From: Litorimonas sp965205225
GTDB lineage: Bacteria; Pseudomonadota; Alphaproteobacteria; Caulobacterales; Maricaulaceae
Assembly (NCBI GenBank): GCA_965205225.1
Contig: CBDBFZ010000002.1
Span: 186,001-250,000 of the forward strand
Reading direction: 5' to 3'
DNA length: 64,000 nucleotides
In this document: positions 1 through 9,213 of the stretch, in pieces
How the letters are laid out: each line of letters opens with the position of its first letter
How positions within the stretch are numbered: the first letter of the stretch is position 1
Made by a program: the position numbers and the translations under genes
The notes under the pieces: model-generated
What the model saw: the letters and a program-made list of their open reading frames with translations, nothing else
What the model was told of the DNA's origin: nothing
Databases searched by the model: none

Positions 1-1
1 T

Positions 2-859
2 GTTGCGGTGAAGCGTAAACTTCAGCCGGGCGACAAGATGGCTGGACGTCACGGAAATAAGGGTGTGATCTCCAAGATCAATCCGATCGAGGACATGCCC
101 TTCCTGGCGAACGGTAAGGCCGTTGATATTGTGCTGAACCCGCTCGGTGTTCCGTCACGAATGAACGTTGGGCAGATTCTGGAAACGCATCTCGGATGGG
201 CTTGCTCAGGCGTTGGAGACATGATTAATGAGGCGCTGGAAGCCTATCGTGGGGACGGTAACATGGACGGGCTCAGAGATACACTTCAGCATGCTTATGG
301 CGACGATGTCACTCTGCCGTGCAATAACGATGAAATCATCGAGTTGGCCGGGAACCTCGAACGCGGTGTGCCGATTGGTACGCCTGTCTTTGATGGCGCC
401 CGCGAACCGGACATCGTCAAGATGCTGGAAAAGGCCGGACTGCACAGTTCTGGTCAGGTCACGCTCTTTGACGGTCGTTCAGGCGATCAGTTCACGCGTC
501 AAGTCACAGTCGGGTATAAGTACCTGCTGAAGTTGCACCACTTGGTGGATGACAAGATCCACGCGCGGAGCATCGGCCCGTACTCGCTCGTCACGCAGCA
601 GCCGCTGGGTGGTAAGGCGCAGTTCGGAGGTCAGCGCTTTGGTGAGATGGAAGTCTGGGCTCTGGAAGCTTACGGCGCAGCCTACACGCTGCAGGAAATG
701 CTGACTGTGAAGTCGGATGATGTGGCGGGCCGGACGAAAGTTTATGAGTCCATTGTGCGCGGCGACGATTCGTTCGAAGCCGGTATTCCAGAAAGCTTCA
801 ATGTGCTGGTCAAGGAAATCCGTTCGCTCGGCCTGAATGTCGAACTGACCAACGGCTAG
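2..859 (+). CDS. rpoB: DNA-directed RNA polymerase beta subunit, C-terminal part
   Basis: This is the last ~285 residues of RpoB, open at the left edge of the window. It forms the catalytic core of RNA polymerase with RpoC. The conserved GDKMAGRHGNKGV stretch lies at the very start, and the C-terminal clamp-connecting block (HHLVDDKIHARSIGPYS, then GGKAQFGGQRFGEMEVWAL) is intact. The frame is open upstream of the first internal GTG, so the true start lies outside the window. rpoC follows 119 bp downstream on the same strand, the usual rpoBC order. Confidence 0.98.
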   Translation, partial: VAVKRKLQPGDKMAGRHGNKGVISKINPIEDMPFLANGKAVDIVLNPLGVPSRMNVGQILETHLGWACSGVGDMINEALEAYRGDGNMDGLRDTLQHAYGDDVTLPCNNDEIIELAGNLERGVPIGTPVFDGAREPDIVKMLEKAGLHSSGQVTLFDGRSGDQFTRQVTVGYKYLLKLHHLVDDKIHARSIGPYSLVTQQPLGGKAQFGGQRFGEMEVWALEAYGAAYTLQEMLTVKSDDVAGRTKVYESIVRGDDSFEAGIPESFNVLVKEIRSLGLNVELTNG

Positions 860-885
860 TCCGTTAGACCCTAATTCCGTCCCTA

Positions 886-950
886 GCATTTATTGCCGGG
901 GCCTTTCGCGGCCATCGCGCGATACCGATGGAGGTCTCGGCAATAAATGC
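886..950 (+). repeat. 13-bp perfect inverted repeat in the rpoB-rpoC gap
   Basis: The left arm GCATTTATTGCCG (886-898) and the right arm CGGCAATAAATGC (938-950) are exact reverse complements separated by 39 nt. The loop holds a smaller GGCC...GGCC hairpin (900-913) and a 10-bp palindrome ATCGCGCGAT (914-923). The right arm ends 28 nt before the rpoC start codon and upstream of its ribosome-binding site. In RNA this could be a long stem used for processing, attenuation or stability control of the rpoBC transcript. There is no T-run after it, so it is not a typical terminator. Confidence 0.75.
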
Positions 951-978
951 CGGGAACAGGAATATAAAAGGAAGTCCT

Positions 979-3900
979 ATGAACCTAGAGGTCATGAACA
1001 TCTTCAATCCGGCACAGGAGGGCCCGTCCTTCGACCGGATCCGTATCTCACTGGCCAGCCCTGAGAAAATCCTCAGCTGGTCCTTTGGCGAGATCAAGAA
1101 GCCCGAAACGATCAACTACCGGACCTTCAAGCCTGAGAAAGATGGCTTGTTCTGCGCGCGCATTTTTGGACCGGTCAAGGATTACGAATGCCTGTGCGGA
1201 AAATATAAGCGCATGAAGTATAAAGGCGTCGTCTGCGAAAAATGCGGCGTCGAAGTCACTGTGACCCGCGTGCGCCGTGAGCGTATGGGCCATATCGAGC
1301 TGGCCGCGCCAGTCGCTCACATTTGGTTTCTGAAATCGCTGCCGTCCCGGATCGCGACCATGTTTGACATGACGCTGAAGGAAGTGGAGCGCGTGCTCTA
1401 TTTCGAAAGCTATGTCGTGACGGAGCCCGGTTTGACTTCACTCGATGAGCGTCAGATCCTGTCCGAGGAAGAATATCTCGACGCTCAGGCCGAGTTTGGC
1501 GAAGACAGTTTCACCGCCGGCATCGGCGCCGAAGCTGTTCGCGAAATGCTGGGCGGTCTTGATCTGGCTGCCGAGATCGAACGCACACGTTTCGACATGA
1601 CGGAGACGGGGTCTGAGTTGAAACTCAAGAAACTGTCCAAGCGTCTCAAACTGCTCGAAGCGTTCCAGAAGTCCGGTAACCGTCCCGAATGGATGGTTTT
1701 GACCGTCGTTCCGATTATTCCGCCGGAACTGCGGCCGCTTGTGCCTCTGGATGGCGGTCGTTTTGCGACGTCCGATCTGAACGATCTCTATCGCCGGGTT
1801 ATTAACCGGAATAACCGTTTGAAGCGCCTGATTGAGCTGCGCGCCCCCGACATCATCATCCGGAACGAAAAGCGGATGCTGCAGGAATCGGTCGATGCTC
1901 TGTTCGACAATGGCCGCCGTGGCCGGACCATCACGAGTGCGAATAAGCGTCCGCTGAAATCCATGTCCGACATGCTCAAGGGTAAGCAGGGCCGGTTCCG
2001 CCAGAACTTGCTTGGCAAGCGCGTCGACTATTCCGGTCGGTCCGTCATCGTGGTGGGTCCAGAGCTGAAATTGCACGAATGCGGCCTGCCGAAAAAGATG
2101 GCGCTCGAACTGTTCAAGCCGTTCATCTACTCGCGCCTCGATGCGAAGGGTCTGTCAGGGACCGTAAAACAGTCCAAGAAACTGGTTGAGAAGGAACGTC
2201 CTGAAATCTGGGATATTCTGGATGAAGTCATCCGGGAACACCCAGTGCTGCTCAACCGTGCGCCGACGCTTCACCGTCTCGGCATCCAGGCGTTTGAGCC
2301 CAAGCTGACGGAAGGGAAGGCAATCCGCCTGCACCCGCTCGTTTGCGCGGCGTTCAATGCCGATTTCGATGGTGACCAGATGGCAGTTCACGTGCCGTTA
2401 TCTATCGAATCACAGCTCGAAGCTCGTGTGCTGATGATGTCGACCAACAATATTCTATCGCCTGCCAATGGCCGCCCGATCATTGTGCCGTCCCAGGATA
2501 TTGTCCTCGGCCTCTATTACATGTCGCTGATGCGTGACGGTGAAACTGGGGAAGGCATGATGTTTGCCGACATCTCCGAGGTCGAAACCGCGCTCGATAA
2601 CAAACTGGTCTCTCTGCACGCCAAGGTGAAAGGCCGTTTCAAAGTCATTGGTGAAGACGGCACGGAGCGGATGGAAGTGGCAGAGACCACGCCAGGTCGC
2701 CTCAAGCTAGGCGAATTCCTGCCTAAGCATCACAATATTCCTTATTCTGTCATCAACAAGGAACTGACGAAAAAGGAGATCGGGAAACTGATCGACATCG
2801 TCTATCGTCACGGTGGCCAGAAGGCGACGGTAATCTTTGCTGATAAAATGATGGGTCTTGGTTTCAGTGAAGCCTGCAAGGCTGGCATTTCGTTTGGTAA
2901 GGACGATATGATTATCCCGAACGAGAAATATACGCTGGTCGCTGAGACGGAAGCGCTCGTGAAGGACTTCGAACAGCAATATGCTGACGGTCTGATCACC
3001 AAAGGTGAGAAGTACAACAAGGTTGTCGACACGTGGTCAAAATGTACGGACCACGTGGCCGATGCCATGATGGATGAGTCCGCGAAGCCGCGGAAGATCA
3101 TCAACTCGATCTTCATGATGGCCGACTCCGGGGCTCGGGGTTCCAAGAACCAGATGAAACAACTCGCGGGTATGCGGGGCCTCATGGCCAAGCCATCCGG
3201 TGAGATCATCGAGACGCCCATTACTGCGAACTTCAAAGAAGGCCTTACGGTGATGGATTACTTCAACTCCACTCACGGGGCCCGGAAAGGTCTTGCGGAT
3301 ACGGCGTTGAAGACCGCGAACTCGGGTTATCTGACACGCCGCCTCGTTGACGTGGCGCAGGACTGTATCGTGACAGAGCAGGATTGCGGAACTGAAACCG
3401 GTATTGAGATCAAACCTGTGGTTGACGGCGGCGACGTTGTTGTGTCCCTGGGTGAGCGCATTCTGGGCCGTGTTCTGGCCGAGGATATGCACGATCCGCG
3501 TACAGGCGATCTTCTCTATCCGTCCAACACCCATGTCGATGAAGATATTGCGGCGAATGTCGATGAGAGCGGCGCTGCGGATATCCGCGTCCGATCTCCT
3601 CTGACATGCGAAACGGTCACTGGGATCTGCGCGACCTGTTATGGCCGCGATCTGGCTCGCGGGACCAAGGTCAATATGGGCGAAGCGGTTGGCGTCATTG
3701 CGGCGCAGTCGATCGGTGAACCCGGAACACAGCTGACCATGCGAACCTTCCACATCGGCGGCACCGCCTCTGTGGCCGACAAATCCGTTATCGAAGCCGT
3801 CAATGAAGGCCGCATAAAATATAACGAGGATAACGTCATTGGGACTGAAAACGGGTTTGTCGTTAAATCACGCAAGCTGGAATTTGAAGTCGTCAACACC

Positions 3901-5151
3901 GAGGGAAAGACACTGGAAATCCATAAAGTGGATTACGGTTCACACATTCCGCTCGACAATGGTGCCATGGTCAATATCGGCACGAAACTCGCCGATTGGG
4001 ATCCATACACCATGCCGATCCTCACAGAGGTTGGCGGCAAGGTCCGTTTGCTCGACATCGTCGAAGGTGTGTCTGCCAAGGACGAGATTGACGAGGAAAC
4101 AGGCATATCCAGCAAGGTGATCGTTGACTGGCGTGCAAGCTCCAAGTCTGGCGACATTCAGCCTGCCGCCGTGATTGAAGACGAGAATGGTGAGCCTGTC
4201 AGTCTCGGTGAGAACCGTATTGCGCGCTACATGCTCGCAGTGGGGGCGATCCTGTCACTGAATGACGGTGATACGGTCAAGCCCGGTGGCGTGTTGGCGC
4301 GCATCCCGAAAGGAGCTGCGATCCAACGCGACATTACCGGTGGTCTGCCCCGCGTGGCCGAACTGTTCGAGGCCCGTCGTCCGAAGGATGATGCGATTAT
4401 CGCCCAGATGGATGGCAAGATCGAATTTACGCGTGACTATAAGAATAAGCGCAAAATCTCGATCCTTCCCGAAACGGAAGACGGCGAGGCGATCAGCTTC
4501 CTCGTGCCAAAAGGCAAGCACATGCTTGTGGCCGATGGCGACATGGTCAAGCGCGGCGACTATATCGTAGACGGCAATCCGGCACCGCACGACATCCTGC
4601 AAGTTATGGGTGTCGAAGCGCTGGCCGAATATCTCGTTGACGAAGTGCAGGGCGTCTACCGTCTGCAGGGCGTGCCGATTAACGACAAACACATCGAAGT
4701 GATTGTCCGGCAGATGCTGCAGAAAGTGGAAGTCACTGATCCCGGTGAAACATTCATGATCTGCGGTGAGCAGCTCGATAAGATCGAGTTCAATCGCAAC
4801 AATGCCGAACTGTTGGCTGAGAATAAGAAGGCCCGTCCGGCAACGGCGGAGCCGATTCTTCTTGGTATCACCAAAGCCTCGCTGCAAACGCGGAGCTTCA
4901 TCTCAGCAGCGTCTTTCCAAGAAACAACGCGCGTCCTCACGGAAGCGTCCGTTCAGGGTAAGGAAGACATGCTCGAAGGTCTGAAAGAGAATGTCATCGT
5001 TGGACGTCTGATTCCGGCCGGGACAGGCGGCAATCTGCGCCGTTACCAGAAGCTCGCCAATGACCATGATACCAAGTTGCTCGAAGAACGGGCGGCTGCC
5101 GCGCCAATGGAAGAGTTTCCCGCTGAGCTCGACAGTGACGCCGCTCCCTAA
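979..5151 (+). CDS. rpoC: DNA-directed RNA polymerase beta' subunit
   Basis: Full-length RpoC of 1390 residues. The start chosen is ATG 979 (MNLEVMNIFNPAQ), preceded by an AAAGGAAG ribosome-binding site; the same frame is open upstream from ATG 928, but that stretch overlaps the inverted repeat and looks non-coding. The N-terminal zinc-binding cysteines (CLCGKY...VCEKCGVE), the active-site motif NADFDGDQM with Asp462, Asp464 and Asp466 chelating Mg, and the second zinc site (CETVTGICATCYG) are all present. The acidic C-terminus (ELDSDAAP) follows the usual GTGGNLRRY region. It is probably cotranscribed with rpoB. Confidence 0.98.
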   Translation: MNLEVMNIFNPAQEGPSFDRIRISLASPEKILSWSFGEIKKPETINYRTFKPEKDGLFCARIFGPVKDYECLCGKYKRMKYKGVVCEKCGVEVTVTRVRRERMGHIELAAPVAHIWFLKSLPSRIATMFDMTLKEVERVLYFESYVVTEPGLTSLDERQILSEEEYLDAQAEFGEDSFTAGIGAEAVREMLGGLDLAAEIERTRFDMTETGSELKLKKLSKRLKLLEAFQKSGNRPEWMVLTVVPIIPPELRPLVPLDGGRFATSDLNDLYRRVINRNNRLKRLIELRAPDIIIRNEKRMLQESVDALFDNGRRGRTITSANKRPLKSMSDMLKGKQGRFRQNLLGKRVDYSGRSVIVVGPELKLHECGLPKKMALELFKPFIYSRLDAKGLSGTVKQSKKLVEKERPEIWDILDEVIREHPVLLNRAPTLHRLGIQAFEPKLTEGKAIRLHPLVCAAFNADFDGDQMAVHVPLSIESQLEARVLMMSTNNILSPANGRPIIVPSQDIVLGLYYMSLMRDGETGEGMMFADISEVETALDNKLVSLHAKVKGRFKVIGEDGTERMEVAETTPGRLKLGEFLPKHHNIPYSVINKELTKKEIGKLIDIVYRHGGQKATVIFADKMMGLGFSEACKAGISFGKDDMIIPNEKYTLVAETEALVKDFEQQYADGLITKGEKYNKVVDTWSKCTDHVADAMMDESAKPRKIINSIFMMADSGARGSKNQMKQLAGMRGLMAKPSGEIIETPITANFKEGLTVMDYFNSTHGARKGLADTALKTANSGYLTRRLVDVAQDCIVTEQDCGTETGIEIKPVVDGGDVVVSLGERILGRVLAEDMHDPRTGDLLYPSNTHVDEDIAANVDESGAADIRVRSPLTCETVTGICATCYGRDLARGTKVNMGEAVGVIAAQSIGEPGTQLTMRTFHIGGTASVADKSVIEAVNEGRIKYNEDNVIGTENGFVVKSRKLEFEVVNTEGKTLEIHKVDYGSHIPLDNGAMVNIGTKLADWDPYTMPILTEVGGKVRLLDIVEGVSAKDEIDEETGISSKVIVDWRASSKSGDIQPAAVIEDENGEPVSLGENRIARYMLAVGAILSLNDGDTVKPGGVLARIPKGAAIQRDITGGLPRVAELFEARRPKDDAIIAQMDGKIEFTRDYKNKRKISILPETEDGEAISFLVPKGKHMLVADGDMVKRGDYIVDGNPAPHDILQVMGVEALAEYLVDEVQGVYRLQGVPINDKHIEVIVRQMLQKVEVTDPGETFMICGEQLDKIEFNRNNAELLAENKKARPATAEPILLGITKASLQTRSFISAASFQETTRVLTEASVQGKEDMLEGLKENVIVGRLIPAGTGGNLRRYQKLANDHDTKLLEERAAAAPMEEFPAELDSDAAP

Positions 5152-5162
5152 ATCAGCTTCCA

Positions 5163-6780
5163 ATGACGCAAATGAATTCAATTCATGATCACAGCTATTT
5201 CCCGCATATCGACGGATTGCGGGCATTGGCAGTTTTGGCGGTATTATTCTTTCATTTCGGAACACCCGGATTCGCCGCTGGCTATCTGGACGTTGATATA
5301 TTCTTTGTCATCAGCGGATTCCTGGTCTCCCGCCTGATCCTCAAAGATTTTGAAAATTACGGTCAAATGCGCTTTGGCCGTTTTTTGCCCGCAGGGTCAG
5401 ACGGCTTTTTCCATCTCTGGCCGCCGTTTGCATCATTACAGCTTTATTTGCTTATGCGCTTTTAGACCCCCAACGCCTGACCGCTTTTGGCAAGTCGATT
5501 GGCGCAGCTGTCATATCTCTGTCTAATATCCTGTTTTGGACGGAAGCCGGTTATTTTGACGCGGCGAGCGATACAAAACCCCTGTTACATCCATGGTCAC
5601 TGAGCGTGGAAGAGTAATTTTATCTGATCTGGCTCGCGTCATTAGTCATTGCATACAAGTTTTTGAAACACAGAGCTTTGGCAATTTTATCTATTGGGGG
5701 GCCTTTGCAGCATTGCGTTGATTGCATTCTGGAAAATCGGGAATTTTGACGTAAAGTCTGATTCCACTATTTTTACTGGATACCGTTTCGGGTTTTCGAA
5801 TTTATGATGGGAGCTATAGCCCTTTTAATATTTGCCAGAGTTCAAAAGTTTGGAAGCAATAAAGCTAACTTATTCCTGAAAAACCTGTTAGCCATTCTGG
5901 GGACAACGCTGATGTTGTGGGCCATGATAATCCCGACTTTCACTGGCGAGCCTTTGGGGCCAATATCAGGGTTTATTGTTTGTCTGGGAGCCGTATTTGT
6001 CATATTGGTTCCGAAGACCTTCCTGTCGTCAAACCTATTTGAATTCAGGCCTGTTCACTGGATTGGGCAGATCAGCTACTCTCGCTCTATCTGGTTTACT
6101 GGCCGATTTTGATATTCCTGCCAGAAACTTTTCAGCACCAGTCAGGTATATGGATCGATTTGATACCTTTATCGATTATTTTAACGATTCCAACCCATTA
6201 TTTGATCAATTTCGATACGGTTAACAAGTGTGAATTAGCGGTCAATTCTGACAAACTGACATCCCATTTTCAAGGAAGGTGATGCATTCTCAGAACCGAA
6301 ACCCTGAATCGTTTAATGGAACAAAAATTCTTCACACATGTCGTATATTCCTCTAATAGACCCTTCGACGAGAACAAAAGAAGAGAATGGGGGACCTTAG
6401 AGCATATGAAGCTTAAAAATCCAAGTTTAGGAATCATAGTACTGGAAGGATTTTTAAACACAAAAGAAGATTACTCCGTCATAGCCAATAGATACAGGAC
6501 GTTTAGCAAATGCTTTGCCAAAGAATATATAAAGTGGTTCAACCCGCAGGAGAGAGATAAATCCAAATTCGGGAAATCGCTTGATTATCTATATATCAGT
6601 AAAATCGATTTGATGTGCGAAAATGGAAGACCTGAAACATGTGTGATATCCGCGCGAGGCGAACCGGCTCTTTACGATGATAACCACCTGAGTTTATCCT
6701 ATGCGCAGCTCATTGGAGAGAGAATCGCAAAAAGACATAAAGACGATCTCTTGTCCCTGAGCATATCTGTTAGTCACTGA
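5163..6780 (+). pseudogene. Decayed OafA-like O-acyltransferase (acyltransferase_3 plus SGNH tail)
   Basis: The first ~80 codons read as an acyltransferase-3 N-terminus (HIDGLRALAVLAVLFFHF, then DIFFVISGFLVS). A frameshift near 5380 moves the coding sense to another frame. The family motif SVEEQFYLIW appears with TAA (5615-5617) in place of the Gln codon. Membrane segments continue in two further frames (about 5804-6224). The last open piece (6316-6780) ends in a typical SGNH-hydrolase tail with DDNHLS. The total span is shorter than the usual ~650 codons, and the GDSH block is missing, so there is also an internal deletion. An intact relative would acetylate surface polysaccharide. AT content is higher than in rpoC. 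Confidence 0.85.
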
Positions 6781-7113
6781 TCAAAAAAGACATTAGGGTC
6801 GGTTGCCAACTGAACCGGTTAATGACATGATCCGTGTGCTGGTCTTTGCCTTTTAGGTCGGTATAGGCGGCGGACGGCTTGTCCTGGATTGGTCGTGACT
6901 CGAGATTTACGGAATGGGCAGAAGATGCGTCGCATCTGCGATATCGCGCCCGCATTACGCGATCCGGCGATACCCAGACCATAGATACGGACTTGACCGA
7001 ACTGGCGCTAACCTCATTTGATCAGGTTGGGATTGTCCAACTGGCTTCTACGGCCGAGAAAGTCTTTTGTTAGCAGCGTTGAATGTGCCGGGCGCATGAC
7101 TAAATAGTCGAGG
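6781..7113 (+). other. Gap with a possible gene remnant
   Basis: No convincing gene lies between the acyltransferase pseudogene and the DnaJ-like gene. A 69-codon open stretch (6867-7073) could start at TTG 6879 and reads ADGLSWIGRDSRFTEW..., but it has no ATG, no clear ribosome-binding site and no family I recognise. An ATG at 6827 opens a short hydrophobic frame (MIRVLVFAF) that stops at 6854-6856. The two may be parts of one frameshifted small secreted-protein gene. Nothing firmer can be said. Confidence 0.3.
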
Positions 7114-8091
7114 ATGGCTAAGAAAAACCCATATGAGCTGCTGGCCGTGCCAAAGACTGCAACGGACAAGGAAATCCGTTCGGCCTATCGCAAGTTGGCT
7201 AAGAAACTTCATCCGGACGTCAACCCGGATGATGAGATCGCTGCTGAACGCTTCAAGGAAGTGACGGCCGCCTATAATCTTCTATCCCATAAAGATCTCC
7301 GCAAACAATATGATATCGGCGCGATCGATGAACAGGGTCAGCAGCGCAACCCATTTGCAGGCGGATTCGGCCAGAGAGGCCCGATGAGGGACGGTGGACA
7401 GGGTTATGAAACCGGGTTTGGTGGCTTTGAAGGCTTCGGTGGTCGCAGCGGCGGACCGATGGGTCAGGACGATATGACCGATCTGTTCGGGTCCTTGTTT
7501 GGAATGAATACGGGCAGCTTTGCGAGCGGTATGCGCGGTGGAATGAACCGCCCACCTGTGCGCCGAAAAGGTGCTGACATTCAATACACTGTGGAACTGT
7601 CTCTACCGGAAGCCCTCAAGGGCGGCATGCGTCAGCTACCCAGCGGCACCAAGCTTCGTATTCCGGCCGGTGTAAAAAGCGGCCAGACTTTGCGGGTCCG
7701 AGGCAAAGGCGAATCGGGAAGCGGCGGCGGCCCAGCGGGCGATGCACTGGTTAAGGTCAGCGTTCAGGATCACCCAAATCTGGCGCGTGACGGTGATGAT
7801 CTGCGGTTGCGCTTACCCATAAGCTTAGCGGAAGCCTTGCGCGGCGGATCGGTACGTATCGATATGCCCAGCGGCGCAGTGAGTCTCAAGATTGCACCAG
7901 GATCGAATACGGGCAAGAGAATGCGGCTGAAAGGCAAGGGTGCGCCCGGTAAAGGGAAAAATCGCGGCAATTTGATTGTGGAACTGGTTGTCACACTGAC
8001 GGCAGATGAACTGGCTCAGGGGGATGATTTTACTGAATTTTTGTCTGAGACTGATGGCGCTGCACTTCGTGACGATCTGATTGGCAGTTAA
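7114..8091 (+). CDS. DnaJ-family cochaperone of the CbpA type (no zinc finger)
   Basis: This 325-residue J-domain protein stimulates DnaK ATPase and delivers substrates. The J domain covers residues 5-68 with the HPD motif at 33-35. A Gly/Phe-rich linker follows (about 75-150, with repeated GGFGQRG and GFGGFEGFGG-type runs), then two C-terminal beta domains starting near residue 153 (GADIQYTVELSLPEA; LRLRLPISLAEALRGG). No CxxCxGxG repeats are present, so it is a class B, CbpA-like protein rather than canonical DnaJ. ATG 7114 places the J domain at the N-terminus as expected. Confidence 0.92.
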   Translation: MAKKNPYELLAVPKTATDKEIRSAYRKLAKKLHPDVNPDDEIAAERFKEVTAAYNLLSHKDLRKQYDIGAIDEQGQQRNPFAGGFGQRGPMRDGGQGYETGFGGFEGFGGRSGGPMGQDDMTDLFGSLFGMNTGSFASGMRGGMNRPPVRRKGADIQYTVELSLPEALKGGMRQLPSGTKLRIPAGVKSGQTLRVRGKGESGSGGGPAGDALVKVSVQDHPNLARDGDDLRLRLPISLAEALRGGSVRIDMPSGAVSLKIAPGSNTGKRMRLKGKGAPGKGKNRGNLIVELVVTLTADELAQGDDFTEFLSETDGAALRDDLIGS

Positions 8092-8139
8092 ACGCTATAT
8101 TCAGCCTTCGTTCAGAGGGTCATGCATAGAGGGACTGCA

Positions 8140-8445
8140 ATGAAATGTGTGACGCTCATAACTTCAGCCTTGTTGCCCAGTCTGATCGGCACACCGTCGC
8201 TGGCGACGGCGCCGCAATGGATGCAGGCCGACCGTATGTCTGAGGCGTCCACAATATCGCCTTATGACTATGCTCAGCGTCAGATCACTGCCCGCGAGGC
8301 GCGAGCTATCGCCCTAGCTCGCGTTCCTGGCGGTGAAGTTGTCGATATTCGCCGGACTGCAGATAAATACCGTGTTCGGATCATCGCCCGTGATGGCCGT
8401 GTTGTCGATATCGTGGTTGACGCCAATACCGGACGCGTTCGATAA
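8140..8445 (+). CDS. Small secreted PepSY-domain protein
   Basis: A 101-residue protein with an N-terminal signal peptide (MKCVTLITSALLPSLIGTPSLA) and a single PepSY domain (ITAREARAIALARVPGGEV through VDANTGRVR). The start is taken at ATG 8140, with GAGGGA just upstream; an ATG at 8122 is less well placed. PepSY proteins act in the periplasm and often sit beside two-component systems, probably as sensors or protease modulators. Here the gene is 59 bp upstream of a response regulator and kinase, which suggests it is an auxiliary or target of that system. Confidence 0.85.
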   Translation: MKCVTLITSALLPSLIGTPSLATAPQWMQADRMSEASTISPYDYAQRQITAREARAIALARVPGGEVVDIRRTADKYRVRIIARDGRVVDIVVDANTGRVR

Positions 8446-8504
8446 CATTCATAAGCCCCGCCTTCATAGGCATTCAGCCTTTCCAGGCACTGTGCGGAGA
8501 CCCC

Positions 8505-9182
8505 ATGCGCATTCTCGTCGTTGAAGATGATCCCGATCTGTCCCGCCAGCTTAAGCAGGTTCTAAAGGAACAGGGTTATGCGGTCGATGTCGCGACAGAT
8601 GGCGTCGAAGGGTACTTCCTGGGCGATACGGAACCCTATGACGCCGTCATTCTTGATCTGGGCCTACCTCAAATCGATGGCGTGTCAGTGTTGCAGAAAT
8701 GGCGGGCTGATGATCGCAAGATGCCGGTTATGATCCTGACTGCGCGGGATCAGTGGTCTGAAAAGGTTGCGGGATTTGATGCGGGTGCTGATGATTACCT
8801 CACTAAGCCCTTCCATACTGAAGAATTGCTCGCACGGTTGCGTGCGCTTCTCAGACGTGCGGCAGGGCATACGACTGACACGATTGAAATCGGGGATCTG
8901 GTCGTTGACAACCGGGCCGCCCGCGCTTTCGTTAACAGTATGGGCATTAAACTCACGAGCCACGAGTTCCGGTTGCTATCCTATATGGCGGCGCATAAGG
9001 ACCGCGTGATTTCGCGCACGGAAATGGTCGAACATATTTATGATCAGAACTTTGACCGTGACAGCAATACGATCGAAGTTTTCATTGGACGTTTGCGCAA
9101 GAAGATCGGCACGGACCGTATCGAAACGGTTCGAGGTCTCGGTTACCGCCTTGTCGATCCGGACACGACCGATCAGGCCTGA
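8505..9182 (+). CDS. OmpR-family response regulator
   Basis: 225 residues: a receiver domain (1-~115) with acidic pocket ED8-9, phosphoacceptor Asp51 (VILDLGLP) and the conserved Lys in YLTKPF, followed by an OmpR/PhoB winged-helix DNA-binding domain (about 125-220; EVFIGRLRKKI, TVRGLGYRL). It pairs with the histidine kinase starting 31 bp downstream. The PepSY gene upstream and this RR-HK order resemble PhoPQ/FeuPQ-like systems of alphaproteobacteria, but the specific regulon cannot be read from the sequence. Confidence 0.95.
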   Translation: MRILVVEDDPDLSRQLKQVLKEQGYAVDVATDGVEGYFLGDTEPYDAVILDLGLPQIDGVSVLQKWRADDRKMPVMILTARDQWSEKVAGFDAGADDYLTKPFHTEELLARLRALLRRAAGHTTDTIEIGDLVVDNRAARAFVNSMGIKLTSHEFRLLSYMAAHKDRVISRTEMVEHIYDQNFDRDSNTIEVFIGRLRKKIGTDRIETVRGLGYRLVDPDTTDQA

Positions 9183-9213
9183 GCGAAATTTGCGGCTGGG
9201 CGGATAGGCACGG

